From Spirochaeta africana DSM 8902 (GTDB lineage: Bacteria; Spirochaetota; Spirochaetia; DSM-27196; DSM-8902), in assembly GCF_000242595.2 (NCBI RefSeq), contig NC_017098.1, forward strand, positions 1,674,001-1,738,000: 64,000 nucleotides of DNA. Reading direction: 5' to 3'. The position numbers and the translations under genes are program-made. Position 1 is the stretch's first letter. Each line of letters starts with the position of its first letter. Below the pieces are notes generated by a model. It saw only the letters and a list, made by a program, of their open reading frames with translations, ran no database searches and was not told where the DNA came from. Below are positions 25,939-34,017 of this stretch, in pieces.

Positions 25939-27228
25939 TCAGAAGCTGCCTGCCCATTCGCGGGCATATGCCAGCAGGGTCCCGGGTGTGTTGTCCTCCG
26001 GACAATCCACAATCCGCTGCAGCAGGCTGGAAAGACACCGGCCGACCCAGGGGCCGGGGGGGCGATCCAGTATCCGTGCCAGTTCCGTCCCGTTCACTGC
26101 CAGGTCGGCAGGGGAGTAGGCAATACCACGGTCCGACTCTGTGTGCAGCAGTTCACACATTTTCCGGCTTGCTGTCGGCAATCCCAGCAGGCGGCGATAG
26201 TGCTGCACCAGCAGGTAATCTGCCTTTTGCAGACAATGCAGATAGCGACGGGCCGGGACGATATCGGCGGTCTCCGGAACATCTGCAAGAATTGCTCTCA
26301 GGGTGTGCAGTAAAACCGACACATCCCGGCGCGAGTAGCGACGTTCATTCAGAAAGCGGTGGAGCTCGTTCACACGCTTCTGGTCCTTCTGTACGGCGAT
26401 TGCCAGCAGGGTGGCAAATCGCCACTCCCACAGGGCCCCGGGATTCTCAGCGGCTGGATTCGGAGCTGTCTCGAAGCCTTGGCATACCGGCCGCAGTACA
26501 TCTGTATCCGTCAGGATATCAGGAACCACCGTATCGAGTATGCGGATCTGTGCGGCATAAAGAACAGCTTCTCCAGCATAGCTGCCGGAAAGGAGCTTGA
26601 TCCATTCATCACGGATGCGTTCAGCAGCGATGGCCCGAACCCCGGCAGCCTCCTCCTGCATGGCGGCAGCAGTTGCCGGTTCAATGTTGAATCCAAGCCG
26701 GGCGGAAAACCTCAGGGCACGCCATATCCGCAGGGCATCCTCCCGGAACCGTTGCTGAGGGGTGCCAATAGCCCGGATGGTCCTGCTGTCAAGGTCCTGC
26801 AACCCCCCGGTCTCGTCTATAACCTGGCAATCAGGAAGTGCAATCGCCAGGGCATTTATGGTAAAGTCTCGTCGCTGCAGATCATCAGCCAGGCTCCGGG
26901 TAAAGCTGACCGAGTCGGGCCGACGCCGGTCGCTGTACTCACCATCCACGCGGTAGGTAGTCACCTCGATACTGTGTTTATGAAAGCGTACGGTAACGGT
27001 GCCGTGCTGTATGCCAGTCGGGATCACCGAGGGAAACAGTTGCATAACCTGTTCCGGTTCGGCATCGGTAGCAAAATCAAAATCACCTGGCTCATCGCCC
27101 AACACAATATCCCGGATAGCGCCACCGACCAGCACAGCCTGGAAACCGGCGTCGCCGAACTCCTGTGAAAACCGGAAAAAGACCGAAGGGATCTTCTGCG
27201 CAATGTACTCGGGGGCAGTCTGTAACAT
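25939..27228 (-). CDS. CCA-adding enzyme/poly(A) polymerase family nucleotidyltransferase
   Basis: This 429-aa class II nucleotidyltransferase has VLVGGAIRDIVLG and the catalytic GDFDFATDA pair of Asp. It also has VTTYRVDGEYSDRRRPD and the motif RRDFTINALAI, followed by the RNA-binding signature RFREDALRIWRALRFSARLGF and a C-terminal HD-like helical region. It most likely adds or repairs the CCA tail of tRNA, which fits the tRNA genes here lacking encoded CCA. A poly(A) polymerase role cannot be excluded from sequence. The MLQTAPEYI start is the family start; upstream codons run into the flaB terminator. Confidence 0.88.
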   Translation of the reverse strand: MLQTAPEYIAQKIPSVFFRFSQEFGDAGFQAVLVGGAIRDIVLGDEPGDFDFATDAEPEQVMQLFPSVIPTGIQHGTVTVRFHKHSIEVTTYRVDGEYSDRRRPDSVSFTRSLADDLQRRDFTINALAIALPDCQVIDETGGLQDLDSRTIRAIGTPQQRFREDALRIWRALRFSARLGFNIEPATAAAMQEEAAGVRAIAAERIRDEWIKLLSGSYAGEAVLYAAQIRILDTVVPDILTDTDVLRPVCQGFETAPNPAAENPGALWEWRFATLLAIAVQKDQKRVNELHRFLNERRYSRRDVSVLLHTLRAILADVPETADIVPARRYLHCLQKADYLLVQHYRRLLGLPTASRKMCELLHTESDRGIAYSPADLAVNGTELARILDRPPGPWVGRCLSSLLQRIVDCPEDNTPGTLLAYAREWAGSF

Positions 27229-27253
27229 CAGATCAGCATACCGGAAGCCTGTC

Positions 27254-27285
27254 CAAAAAAAAAGAGGGCGTACACGCCCTCTTTT
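27254..27285 (-). terminator. Terminator of flaB
   Basis: On the minus strand an 11-bp stem (AAAAGAGGGCG/CGCCCTCTTTT) with a TGTA loop is followed by nine T, 20 nt past the flaB stop. The downstream CCA-type gene starts 26 nt beyond. Confidence 0.93.
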
Positions 27286-27305
27286 CCTCGAAAACAAGCA
27301 GCATG

Positions 27306-28178
27306 TTACTGCAGCAGCTGCAGTACACCCTGTGTCCGCTGGTTGGCCTGGGCCAGCATTGCGGTAGAGCTCTGAGACAGAATCTGATTTTTGGTGTACT
27401 CGACACTCTGCTCAGCCATATCCGCATCACGAATCCGTGATTCGGCGGCCTGCAGGTTTTCGGCACCAACGTTCAGACCCTGACGGGCATATTCCAGACG
27501 GTTCTGGTATGCACCCAGGTCAGCGCGCTGTTTGTTAACGATCTGCAGAGCATTGTCCAGCACGCCGATAGCCGAGTTAGCCTTTTCCGGAGTGGAGAGA
27601 CTGATAAAGCTGGCGGTGTGTGGCAATCCACTTGGGCTCTGGATCCCCAATCCCTGTGCGCTCATGGTACCGATATGGACACGCTCGCGCTGGTCCATGT
27701 TGGCGCCGATATGAAACCACATGCTTGCGGTTACCACATTGGTGCCGGTTTCTCGGGCAAAGCGACCGGTGAGCAGATTCATCCCGTTGAACTGCGCGTG
27801 AGAAGCTATGCGGTTGACTTCATCTACCAGCTGGGAAACCTCGACCTGAATCTGCATTCGGTCCTCCGAGGAGTAGATACCGTTCGATGCCTGTACGGCA
27901 AGCTCACGGATCCGCTGGATGATGTCCTGGCTCTGCTGCAGATAGCCTTCGGCTGTCTGAATCAGCGAGATACCGTCGGCAGCATTGCGCTCGGCCTGGT
28001 TCAAGCCGCGGATCTGGGCGCGCATCTTTTCCGATACCGCCAGACCTGAGGCGTCGTCCCCGGCGCGATTGATTCGCAATCCCGATGACAGTTTTTCCAT
28101 GTCTTTCTCAACCGCCTGGGTGTTCAGGCCGTTCTGACGTTGGGCGAACATTGCGCTCATGTTGTGATTGATGATCAT
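27306..28178 (-). CDS. flaB: Flagellin core protein
   Basis: This 290-aa periplasmic flagellar filament core protein has the conserved flagellin N-terminus [15 protein letters not shown], then [20 protein letters not shown] and [20 protein letters not shown]. The C-terminal D0 segment includes [19 protein letters not shown] and ends TQGVLQLLQ. The short, low-complexity centre and FlaB-like ends are typical of spirochaete FlaB. There is no signal peptide, as expected for type III export. A strong AAGGAGG site precedes the ATG. Upstream are a sigma-28 promoter and a leader hairpin, and downstream a strong terminator, so it is probably monocistronic. Confidence 0.97.
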   Translation of the reverse strand: MIINHNMSAMFAQRQNGLNTQAVEKDMEKLSSGLRINRAGDDASGLAVSEKMRAQIRGLNQAERNAADGISLIQTAEGYLQQSQDIIQRIRELAVQASNGIYSSEDRMQIQVEVSQLVDEVNRIASHAQFNGMNLLTGRFARETGTNVVTASMWFHIGANMDQRERVHIGTMSAQGLGIQSPSGLPHTASFISLSTPEKANSAIGVLDNALQIVNKQRADLGAYQNRLEYARQGLNVGAENLQAAESRIRDADMAEQSVEYTKNQILSQSSTAMLAQANQRTQGVLQLLQ

Positions 28179-28202
28179 GGTAATCCTCCTTGATCGTGCC
28201 CC

Positions 28203-28220
28203 GGGAACATCCGTGTTCCC
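28203..28220 (-). promoter_or_regulatory. flaB leader hairpin with CsrA-like GGA site
   Basis: In the flaB mRNA leader GGGAACA and TGTTCCC form a 7-bp stem with a CGGA loop. The segment ACACGGAUGU matches 9 of 10 positions of the core CsrA consensus ACARGGAUGU, with GGA in the loop. A second GGA lies in the Shine-Dalgarno AAGGAGGA about 11 nt further on. The layout recalls the two-site leaders of Bacillus hag and Borrelia flaB. CsrA binding is inferred. Confidence 0.6.
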
Positions 28221-28256
28221 GTTTTTAAGATTTCTCGTACGAGGAATCCACCTTGA

Positions 28257-28283
28257 ATATCGGTTGCCTACGCGATCACTTTA
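28257..28283 (-). promoter_or_regulatory. Sigma-28 (FliA) promoter of flaB
   Basis: On the minus strand TAAAGTGA (28276-28283) and ACCGATAT (28257-28264) are 11 nt apart. The consensus is TAAAGTTT-N11-GCCGATAA. Located ~80 nt upstream of the flaB ATG. Confidence 0.88.
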
Positions 28284-28313
28284 GTTTCAAACGGAAAAAG
28301 ACGAGCATATAGC

Positions 28314-28937
28314 ATGCATGCAGTGATTTTCATTGGTGGTGAGTATCCCGATACCGATTCGGTACAGCAGATCTGTCAACGGGCCGACCTGGTGATAGCC
28401 GCAGATTCCGGTTATCTGAACGCCCGGTCCTGCCATGTCCCGGTTGATCTGTTGATCGGCGATATGGACTCGATAGGACTGTCAGAATCCGAGCTGCCAG
28501 GGGATCTTGAGGTGCAGCGGTTCCCGCGAAACAAGGATTTCACCGATACCGAACTTGCCATTCAGCAGGCACGCAAGCGCGGTGCCGAGCAGGTTATCCT
28601 CATCGGTGGCGGGGGAGGGCGGCTGGATCACCTGCTGGGTATCTACTCCCTGTTTCAACGTACCCACCCGCCGGATTCCTGGCATTCGTCTCACGGAAGT
28701 GCCTGCCTGGCAACGACCGAGTTCCGGCGGCGACTGGGGGCCGGAACCGTTCTGTCGGTATTCCCGCTGGGGAACAAGCCGGTCAAGCTGCGCTCAACCG
28801 GCTTGCACTGGCCGCTTGATTCATTACACTGGGAGTTGGGTGATGCCGGGATATCCAATATATCTACGATTGACGAGGTGGTTATAACCGTAGAATCCGG
28901 CATGGCTCTGGTCGTTTTGCCGACAAAGGAAGGATGA
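28314..28937 (+). CDS. thiN: Thiamine pyrophosphokinase
   Basis: This 207-aa enzyme transfers pyrophosphate from ATP to thiamine. Diagnostic segments are DLVIAADSGYLNAR, DLLIGDMDSIG, RFPRNKDFTDTELAI, LIGGGGGRLDHLLG and the C-terminal GISNISTIDEVVITVESGMALV. It is about the usual length. It diverges from flaB, with its start 31 nt beyond the flaB -35 element. The next gene's ATG begins immediately after its stop. No TPP riboswitch is visible. Confidence 0.9.
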   Translation: MHAVIFIGGEYPDTDSVQQICQRADLVIAADSGYLNARSCHVPVDLLIGDMDSIGLSESELPGDLEVQRFPRNKDFTDTELAIQQARKRGAEQVILIGGGGGRLDHLLGIYSLFQRTHPPDSWHSSHGSACLATTEFRRRLGAGTVLSVFPLGNKPVKLRSTGLHWPLDSLHWELGDAGISNISTIDEVVITVESGMALVVLPTKEG

Positions 28938-30626
28938 ATGTCCGCTGACAGCGTGTTTGGACAGCTTACCCGCTCACTCTCGCCTGATGAACGCGAGGTA
29001 CTGCTCGAACGAATCCAGAACTCTCTGAATCTCAAACCCGGCAGTTCATCTTCTATCGTACGAAAATCAGAGGATGACCTGCAGCGACGCAAACGGATTC
29101 AGGCAGATATGGTCAGATCCGGACTGGGCACACAGTTCAAGCTCTGGCTTACCTCGCTGTTTTCTACCCGTACCGCCGAAGAACGGTTTACCCAGCTCAA
29201 AACCCAGCAGCAGTTGCGTTATATCCGCCAGATAGACCGGGATCTGATCGACGATACCGGTGAATATATCGGCGCCGCGCTGGCACGCCAGGTTGCCGGT
29301 TTGAGTCGACAGGCTGCCAAACTCAAACCATTTTTTGAAGAGACCTGGGCCGATGAGCAGCAGGTGGCGGGGTTTGCCTCCGAGCTGGCTGCGGAGCATA
29401 TCCCCGGCGCCCGGAAACATCTCTTTGACTTCATCACCCGTGAACAGCTTGCTGCCGAGTTCCAGCGCAAGAAGCAGGGTGATGCCAGCCTCCCGACCAT
29501 AAAAAATGCGATCAAGAGCTATCTGGCAGATGTGCACCCCGGGATCTATGAACAGGTCGCGGAAGAGCTTGCGCCGTTGTACTATCTGCGCGAAGCGGTA
29601 CAGTTTCCCTATGAAAACTTTCTCGGTTACTTTCGCGGCAAGGAAGGGTTCCATGGAGCTCGATTCCAGACCATCCGGGAAATGCTCGAGGAGCTGTACA
29701 GTGCCGCCTATATCGCGACACGCTGGAAGGAAAAGTCACGGGTATCTGCGGTAATAACCGGCGGGTCAGACAAAACAGCCCAGCAGATTCATGATTTCTC
29801 GCGGTCAGTCAGTGATTTTTTTCTCGGGATTCCCCTCGCCGAGATAATCAAGGTAGGCTGCATGGACCCGTACTACCGGTTCATGATCTATGTGCCGCGA
29901 ATAGATATTCGCCGGTTTTTGCGTGCCTATTTACATCTTCAACTCATGCAGGAATACGATGCGGTAATCCATGAAATCCAGATCGAGGTACTGCGGACGC
30001 AGATTGTCCGGCTCATAGATGATTCATGGAGAAATCCCTTGCGATACATGCTGCCGTATCAGTTCAGCGACAGTCAGGGGCTCGGACTTCCGGTGCTGCG
30101 AAGGGTATACAGCCTCGGCCTCTACTATCATTACGTAAAATATCTGTTTGGCCGGCGACATGAGTCATACGCGCTCATGATTTCCCGAGCCCAGACCCGA
30201 CGCATTCGGCAGACCAGCAGTGACATGCTGATAGTGCTGTCCAATATCGATGATATTGCTGACAGAATCGAGCGATTGAACCACTCACTTTCACCGGAAT
30301 CATCAGACGGAGAAGAGATACGTCGATTACGGGCTACCCTCCGGCATGATGCCGGGCTGCAGCGGCAGTACCGTGCCCAGTTGAGCCAGATGGATCGTGT
30401 AGCCCAGGAGCTGTCCAACCGGGCTACGGAAAACCTGATCAGCCTGCGTGACCAGTTCGTATCGTTTGCCAAACGCCTCAGCGAGGACCGACAGAACACC
30501 AGGCATGCCCTGGAGACCGAGGCAGACTGGCTCACCGGCTTTATTGATGGACTGCAGCTGATAGCCGCTGTGGAGGATGAAAACCCGGATCAGGTTGCCC
30601 AGGGGTTGAGAACCCTGAACAGCTGA
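28938..30626 (+). CDS. Spirochaete conserved protein, DUF5312-like (562 aa)
   Basis: A large soluble, helical protein without signal peptide or membrane segments. It begins MSADSVFGQLTRSLSPDERE and resembles, from memory, DUF5312 proteins found in spirochaetes. Segments include QFPYENFLGYFRGKEG, VSDFFLGIPLAEIIKVGCMDPYYR and YMLPYQFSDSQGLGLPVLRR. A coiled-coil region lies at about residues 420-530. The ATG immediately follows the thiN stop with AAGGAAGG upstream, so it is co-transcribed with thiN. Biochemical function is unknown. Confidence 0.75.
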   Translation: MSADSVFGQLTRSLSPDEREVLLERIQNSLNLKPGSSSSIVRKSEDDLQRRKRIQADMVRSGLGTQFKLWLTSLFSTRTAEERFTQLKTQQQLRYIRQIDRDLIDDTGEYIGAALARQVAGLSRQAAKLKPFFEETWADEQQVAGFASELAAEHIPGARKHLFDFITREQLAAEFQRKKQGDASLPTIKNAIKSYLADVHPGIYEQVAEELAPLYYLREAVQFPYENFLGYFRGKEGFHGARFQTIREMLEELYSAAYIATRWKEKSRVSAVITGGSDKTAQQIHDFSRSVSDFFLGIPLAEIIKVGCMDPYYRFMIYVPRIDIRRFLRAYLHLQLMQEYDAVIHEIQIEVLRTQIVRLIDDSWRNPLRYMLPYQFSDSQGLGLPVLRRVYSLGLYYHYVKYLFGRRHESYALMISRAQTRRIRQTSSDMLIVLSNIDDIADRIERLNHSLSPESSDGEEIRRLRATLRHDAGLQRQYRAQLSQMDRVAQELSNRATENLISLRDQFVSFAKRLSEDRQNTRHALETEADWLTGFIDGLQLIAAVEDENPDQVAQGLRTLNS

Positions 30627-30660
30627 CTGCCCGGCTGGCTGCGCCCTGTGTCTGTCTGAT

Positions 30661-30681
30661 TCTGCAGGGTTATCCTGCAGA
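30661..30681. terminator. Hairpin between convergent genes
   Basis: TCTGCAGG-GTTAT-CCTGCAGA forms an 8-bp perfect stem in the 84-nt gap between the DUF5312-like gene and the SPFH-like gene. No T-run follows on either strand, so a terminator role is uncertain. Confidence 0.35.
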
Positions 30682-30710
30682 TGCGGTATCGCCCACGGCG
30701 TCGGCCAGGG

Positions 30711-31568
30711 TTACTGCAATCCACCCTCAAGGATTTCGCCCATTCGATTGAGTCGCAATGGATCGGTCTGATTCTGTGCCGAAAGGGTAAAATACTCCAG
30801 AAGCAGCGGGTATTCGGTGATCACCTGCCCATAGGTCCGCAATGCTTCAAGCTGTCGTTCCGCGATCAGCTCCTCGAACAGCGCCATTGCGTTGGCCTGT
30901 TGTATCGCCTCTCTGCGAGAGTTCATCATCTCCTGGTACAGGGATCTCCCGGACACATACAGCTGTATGTCAGGCACTTGCAGCTCAACAACAGCCAGGT
31001 TGCGCACACGGGCCTGCGTAACCTGACTGTTCACCTCATCCACCATCCCTGCCGACAGGCTCAGGGCAGTCGGTTGCGTAACGGTGTCGTCATCCAGAGT
31101 TCTTAAACGATCCATCAGCAGCTGTTCTACCGCACGTCGTATCTCACCAGCCAGGCTTGCGTGTAACCGTTCAATATCGTCAGGCAGGATGTTGCGCTCT
31201 GAGGCAATAGTCGGAAGGGCGTTCGGCTCGACACTCCATTCCAGGTCGATCTCGATCAAATAGGAAAAGTCAGGCTCTCCGTCCAGGTAGCGGGCGTAAT
31301 GACGAGCCGACGGAAGCTCACCGCGAATCGTGAGCATTTCCTGCTGAACCTCGATGTGGTACTGATGCAGGGTAACATTGGTGGGGAGTAACCGTTCCCA
31401 GTGCCAGGCAAAGCTGCCCGGCTCAAGAACCTCGGTATCCCAGCCACCGGTCTTGGAAAAAACTACGCCGTAATGCATCGGCTCCAACAGAAATGTAGTC
31501 CACCCCAGAAAAAAGACGGTAGCCCCAAGCATGGCCAGCAAAATAAGTGTTACCGCAAATTTTCGCAT
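30711..31568 (-). CDS. Membrane-anchored SPFH/band 7-like protein (285 aa)
   Basis: A single N-terminal membrane segment (AVTLILLAMLGATVFFLGWTTFL) is followed by an extracytoplasmic domain beginning EPMHYGVVFSKTGGWDTEVL. This pattern is SPFH/HflC-like, including YLIEIDLEWSV. A helical C-terminal part follows (SRREAIQQANAMALFEEL). Strong GGAGGTGG ribosome site. Unlike HflK/HflC it has no visible partner gene nearby. It ends convergently with the DUF5312-like gene. Family assignment is moderate; function is unknown. Confidence 0.65.
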   Translation of the reverse strand: MRKFAVTLILLAMLGATVFFLGWTTFLLEPMHYGVVFSKTGGWDTEVLEPGSFAWHWERLLPTNVTLHQYHIEVQQEMLTIRGELPSARHYARYLDGEPDFSYLIEIDLEWSVEPNALPTIASERNILPDDIERLHASLAGEIRRAVEQLLMDRLRTLDDDTVTQPTALSLSAGMVDEVNSQVTQARVRNLAVVELQVPDIQLYVSGRSLYQEMMNSRREAIQQANAMALFEELIAERQLEALRTYGQVITEYPLLLEYFTLSAQNQTDPLRLNRMGEILEGGLQ

Positions 31569-31633
31569 ACCACCTCCAGTGTTGTTGCGATACTACTTCA
31601 CATAGTAAGCTGAACCCTCTACTATTACAACCG

Positions 31634-31978
31634 ATGCCGTTGTTATCGACCGGACACACACTGGAAAGCCTCGCTGCACGGATTGCCTTTACCTCGCTGG
31701 GGTGTGCTGCAACTGCTACCATCCTGTATATCTTTGGCAGTTTTCAGGGTATTACCGATGCAGGACTCATTATCCTGCTGCAGATCATCGGCTGGTCCGC
31801 CGGTGTTACCGTCTGGATGACGTTCTACAGTTCGGCAGTTCTGATTGTACTGCGGTTTACCGGCAGGGAAACCGGGATCACCGGGCGCATGCTGAGAAAC
31901 CTGCTGCAGGCGACTTTCTCACTGCTGCTGTTTGTGCTGCAAAGCTATATTTTGCTGATGACCAACAACGGCCTATGA
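31634..31978 (+). CDS. Small membrane protein (114 aa)
   Basis: Three hydrophobic segments are visible (IAFTSLGCAATATILYIFG, GLIILLQIIGWSAGVTVWM, then LLQATFSLLLFVLQSYILLM). No family recognised. The start at 31634 (MPLLSTGHTL) is chosen as the last good ATG ahead of the first helix. No Shine-Dalgarno is visible, so the start is uncertain. It ends 20 nt before aroH, suggesting co-transcription. Confidence 0.55.
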   Translation: MPLLSTGHTLESLAARIAFTSLGCAATATILYIFGSFQGITDAGLIILLQIIGWSAGVTVWMTFYSSAVLIVLRFTGRETGITGRMLRNLLQATFSLLLFVLQSYILLMTNNGL

Positions 31979-31998
31979 CTATGACAGAAGAGGGTATC

Positions 31999-32373
31999 AT
32001 GAAAGACAACAACAGTTCCTCCACAATCCATGCGGTACGGGGTGCGGTACAGCTGCCGAAAGACAGCATCATGGCAATGCGCGACGGTGTCACCGAACTC
32101 ATTCCGGCTCTTTGCAAGGCCAACGGGATATCCGAACCGGACATCGTCAGCATTCAGTTTACCCAGACCGATGATCTGACTGCTGCCAATCCGGCCCGTG
32201 AACTTCGCAGTATCGGCTTTGCATCCACCCCACTATTCTGTGCCGCCGAGCCTCTTTACCCGGATTACTTGCCGCGTACGGTACGTGTGCTGCTTACATT
32301 TCGCGGCAGTGCTGAACACGCACCACAGTCGGTATATCTTGGCGGTGCACGGGTACTGCGCAGTGACACATGA
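31999..32373 (+). CDS. aroH: Chorismate mutase, AroH type
   Basis: This 124-aa monofunctional enzyme converts chorismate to prephenate for Phe/Tyr synthesis. It follows the Bacillus AroH fold: HAVRGAVQLPKDS, SIQFTQTDDLTAANPARELR, PLFCAAEPLYPDYLPRTVRVLLTF and VYLGGARVLR. The catalytic Arg in AVRGA and the later Arg in RTVRVL are present. The ATG at 31999 follows AGAGGG with 5-nt spacing; an in-frame ATG at 31981 lacks one. It overlaps the start of the aminopeptidase gene by 11 nt. No other aromatic-pathway gene is adjacent. Confidence 0.85.
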   Translation: MKDNNSSSTIHAVRGAVQLPKDSIMAMRDGVTELIPALCKANGISEPDIVSIQFTQTDDLTAANPARELRSIGFASTPLFCAAEPLYPDYLPRTVRVLLTFRGSAEHAPQSVYLGGARVLRSDT

Positions 32374-33175
32374 GAGCCCGACACTGCATCCTGCTCCAGA
32401 ACAGGCAGCTCGAGGCGCGCGGCTGCTGGCTGAGGTGTTTCAGCAGCTTCGTTCGCAGCTGGTAATCGGGAATACCGGTACGGGAGTAGAGCAGTGGTGT
32501 GTAGAATATATTCGCCAGCATCGCGGCAGTCCCTCGCTGCGTGGGTACAATGGTTTTCCAGCCCGGATCTGTGTGAATCGCAACGAGGTTGCTGCCCATG
32601 GGGTTCCCGACGGGGTGCCGTTTTCACCAGGTGACATCGTTACCGTCGATATAGTTATTGAATATATGGGCTGGAAGATCGATTCGGCCTGGAGCTACGG
32701 GATACCACCAGTCCCTGGCGAACAACAGCGCCTGATTAACAGCGCCTGGCAGGCCTCGCTGCTTCCGCTGATAGCGCGTATGCGGCCCGATCCCGGGCGC
32801 CACGCCGCAGAACTGCTGCAGCATCTGCTTTCGGAATCCGGAATGCGGGCATGTGACGGGCTGGCAGGCCATGCCATCGGACGCGAGCTGCATATGCCCC
32901 CCAGAATTCCCTATGATCCGCGCATTTGCAGCATCCCCAGCGGCAGCCCCCAGCAGCCATTTGTGTTCTGCTGGGAACCGGTTCTCACCCCCGGCAGCAG
33001 TTCCCTGGTACAGCAGCCGGACGGCAGTTTTATTACTGCCGACGGATCACCAACAGCTCAATTCGAACACATGTTTCGTTGTGACTCCCGGCAGGGGATC
33101 CGACTGCTGAACCTGCAGCCAGCTCAGATTTACGCACAGCGGGATGCTGTTCTCCGGGCTCGCCCCCCATGGTAA
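32363..33175 (+). CDS. map: Methionine aminopeptidase, type I
   Basis: This 270-aa enzyme removes the initiator Met from nascent proteins using two metal ions. Ligands are visible: VTVDIVIEYMGWKIDSAW (two Asp), GLAGHAIGREL (His), FCWEPVL (Glu) and AQFEHMF (Glu). The substrate His is in EVAAHGVPD. The canonical GHGIG and TIEP motifs are slightly degenerate (GHAIG, CWEP), so activity could differ; another map copy may exist elsewhere. GTG at 32363 is chosen as the only sensible start; it overlaps aroH and has a poor ribosome site, consistent with translational coupling. Confidence 0.85.
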   Translation: MTHESPTLHPAPEQAARGARLLAEVFQQLRSQLVIGNTGTGVEQWCVEYIRQHRGSPSLRGYNGFPARICVNRNEVAAHGVPDGVPFSPGDIVTVDIVIEYMGWKIDSAWSYGIPPVPGEQQRLINSAWQASLLPLIARMRPDPGRHAAELLQHLLSESGMRACDGLAGHAIGRELHMPPRIPYDPRICSIPSGSPQQPFVFCWEPVLTPGSSSLVQQPDGSFITADGSPTAQFEHMFRCDSRQGIRLLNLQPAQIYAQRDAVLRARPPW

Positions 33176-33202
33176 TGCACGCCCGGCTTTTCCCATATAC
33201 CC

Positions 33203-33232
33203 TTGACTTTCTTTCTGCCAATGCGCTACTAT
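33203..33232 (+). promoter_or_regulatory. Promoter of tRNA-Thr
   Basis: TTGACT (33203-33208) and TACTAT (33227-33232) are 18 nt apart, 14 nt ahead of the tRNA. Confidence 0.7.
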
Positions 33233-33246
33233 GCGCCTCGTTCGAT

Positions 33247-33320
33247 GCCGTCTTAGCTCAGCTGGCCAGAGCACGTGACTTGTAATCTCGGGGTCGTCGG
33301 TTCGAATCCGACAGACGGCT
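33247..33320 (+). tRNA. tRNA-Thr (anticodon TGT)
   Basis: A 74-nt cloverleaf. The acceptor is GCCGTCT paired with AGACGGC with discriminator T, the anticodon loop is CTTGTAA, and the T arm is GTCGG-TTCGAAT-CCGAC. The anticodon stem CGTGA/TCTCG contains a central T-T mismatch (positions 29/41). Confidence 0.92.
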
Positions 33321-33344
33321 TTGTGCTTTTCTGCACAAATCATA

Positions 33345-33374
33345 TTGACACGCGGAAATCCGCTGTGCTACTAT
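33345..33374 (+). promoter_or_regulatory. Promoter of tRNA-Tyr
   Basis: Perfect TTGACA (33345-33350) and TACTAT (33369-33374) are 18 nt apart, 11 nt before the tRNA. This tRNA thus has its own promoter in addition to any readthrough from tRNA-Thr. Confidence 0.8.
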
Positions 33375-33385
33375 CCGTTTCGAAC

Positions 33386-33467
33386 GGGGAGATGCCCGAG
33401 CGGCCAAAGGGAGCAGACTGTAAATCTGCCGGCGTAGCCTTCGCAGGTTCGAATCCTGCTCTCCCCA
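33386..33467 (+). tRNA. tRNA-Tyr (anticodon GTA)
   Basis: An 82-nt class II tRNA. The acceptor is GGGGAGA paired with TCTCCCC with discriminator A, the anticodon loop is CTGTAAA, a long variable arm (CCGGCGTAGCCTTCG region) is present, and the T arm contains GGTTCGAATCC. Confidence 0.95.
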
Positions 33468-33471
33468 ATCC

Positions 33472-33507
33472 GGTTTCCATACACTACGTATGGAAACCTT
33501 TTTTTTT
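33472..33507 (+). terminator. Terminator of the tRNA-Tyr unit
   Basis: An 11-bp perfect stem GGTTTCCATAC/GTATGGAAACC with an ACTAC loop is followed by a run of about ten T. Confidence 0.94.
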
Positions 33508-33555
33508 GCCATGTAATGTACTATAGTAGGGCGATACAATAGCTATGGTGGTTTC

Positions 33556-34017
33556 ATGAAAGACTTCTATCAACACGGTCTGCAGTTTGGCTGCACCCAG
33601 TGCCATGCCTGCTGTCGCGGTGAACCGGGATATGTTATGCTGTCTCACCGTGATATCGAACAGCTCGCCACGCATCTCTGCCTCCCGACACGACAGTTCC
33701 TGCTGCAGTACTGCAGGCCGGTGGAGCGCTATCAGGGGGTGTTTATCAGCCTGATCGAGAAGCCGAATTATGACTGCATTTTCTGGGACGAGGGCTGCAC
33801 CGTTTACCAGGCCAGACCTTTCCAGTGCAGCTCATATCCCTTTTGGGGATTTATCGTGAATAGCGAGGAATCATGGAAGCACGAGCAGTCATCCTGCCCC
33901 GGTATTGGCAGGGGCAAGCTGCATAGTGCCGAACACATCCGGGCACTGCTGGACCAGCGTTCACGTGAGCAGTATGCGCAGTGGAGTGAGTATTTTTCGG
34001 CGGAGGAGACTGGATGA
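33556..34017 (+). CDS. YkgJ-family cysteine cluster protein
   Basis: This 153-aa soluble protein has the N-terminal cysteine cluster FGCTQCHACCRGEPG and later Cys in CIFWDEGCTVYQARPFQCSSYP. This is the UPF0153/YkgJ zinc- or iron-chelating pattern. Family members are suspected metal-binding proteins without a firm function. The ATG is preceded by GGTGG, and its stop overlaps the following MBL-fold gene (ATGA), implying a two-gene unit. Confidence 0.85.
   Translation: MKDFYQHGLQFGCTQCHACCRGEPGYVMLSHRDIEQLATHLCLPTRQFLLQYCRPVERYQGVFISLIEKPNYDCIFWDEGCTVYQARPFQCSSYPFWGFIVNSEESWKHEQSSCPGIGRGKLHSAEHIRALLDQRSREQYAQWSEYFSAEETG

Noticed and set aside
27254-27285. Short repeat resembling a CRISPR unit near flaB
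   Set aside because: It is a single hairpin terminator; no array of spaced repeats occurs anywhere in the window.
28203-28228. Plus-strand terminator (GGGAACA hairpin plus GTTTTT)
   Set aside because: No plus-strand gene lies upstream; the hairpin makes more sense as the flaB leader element on the minus strand.
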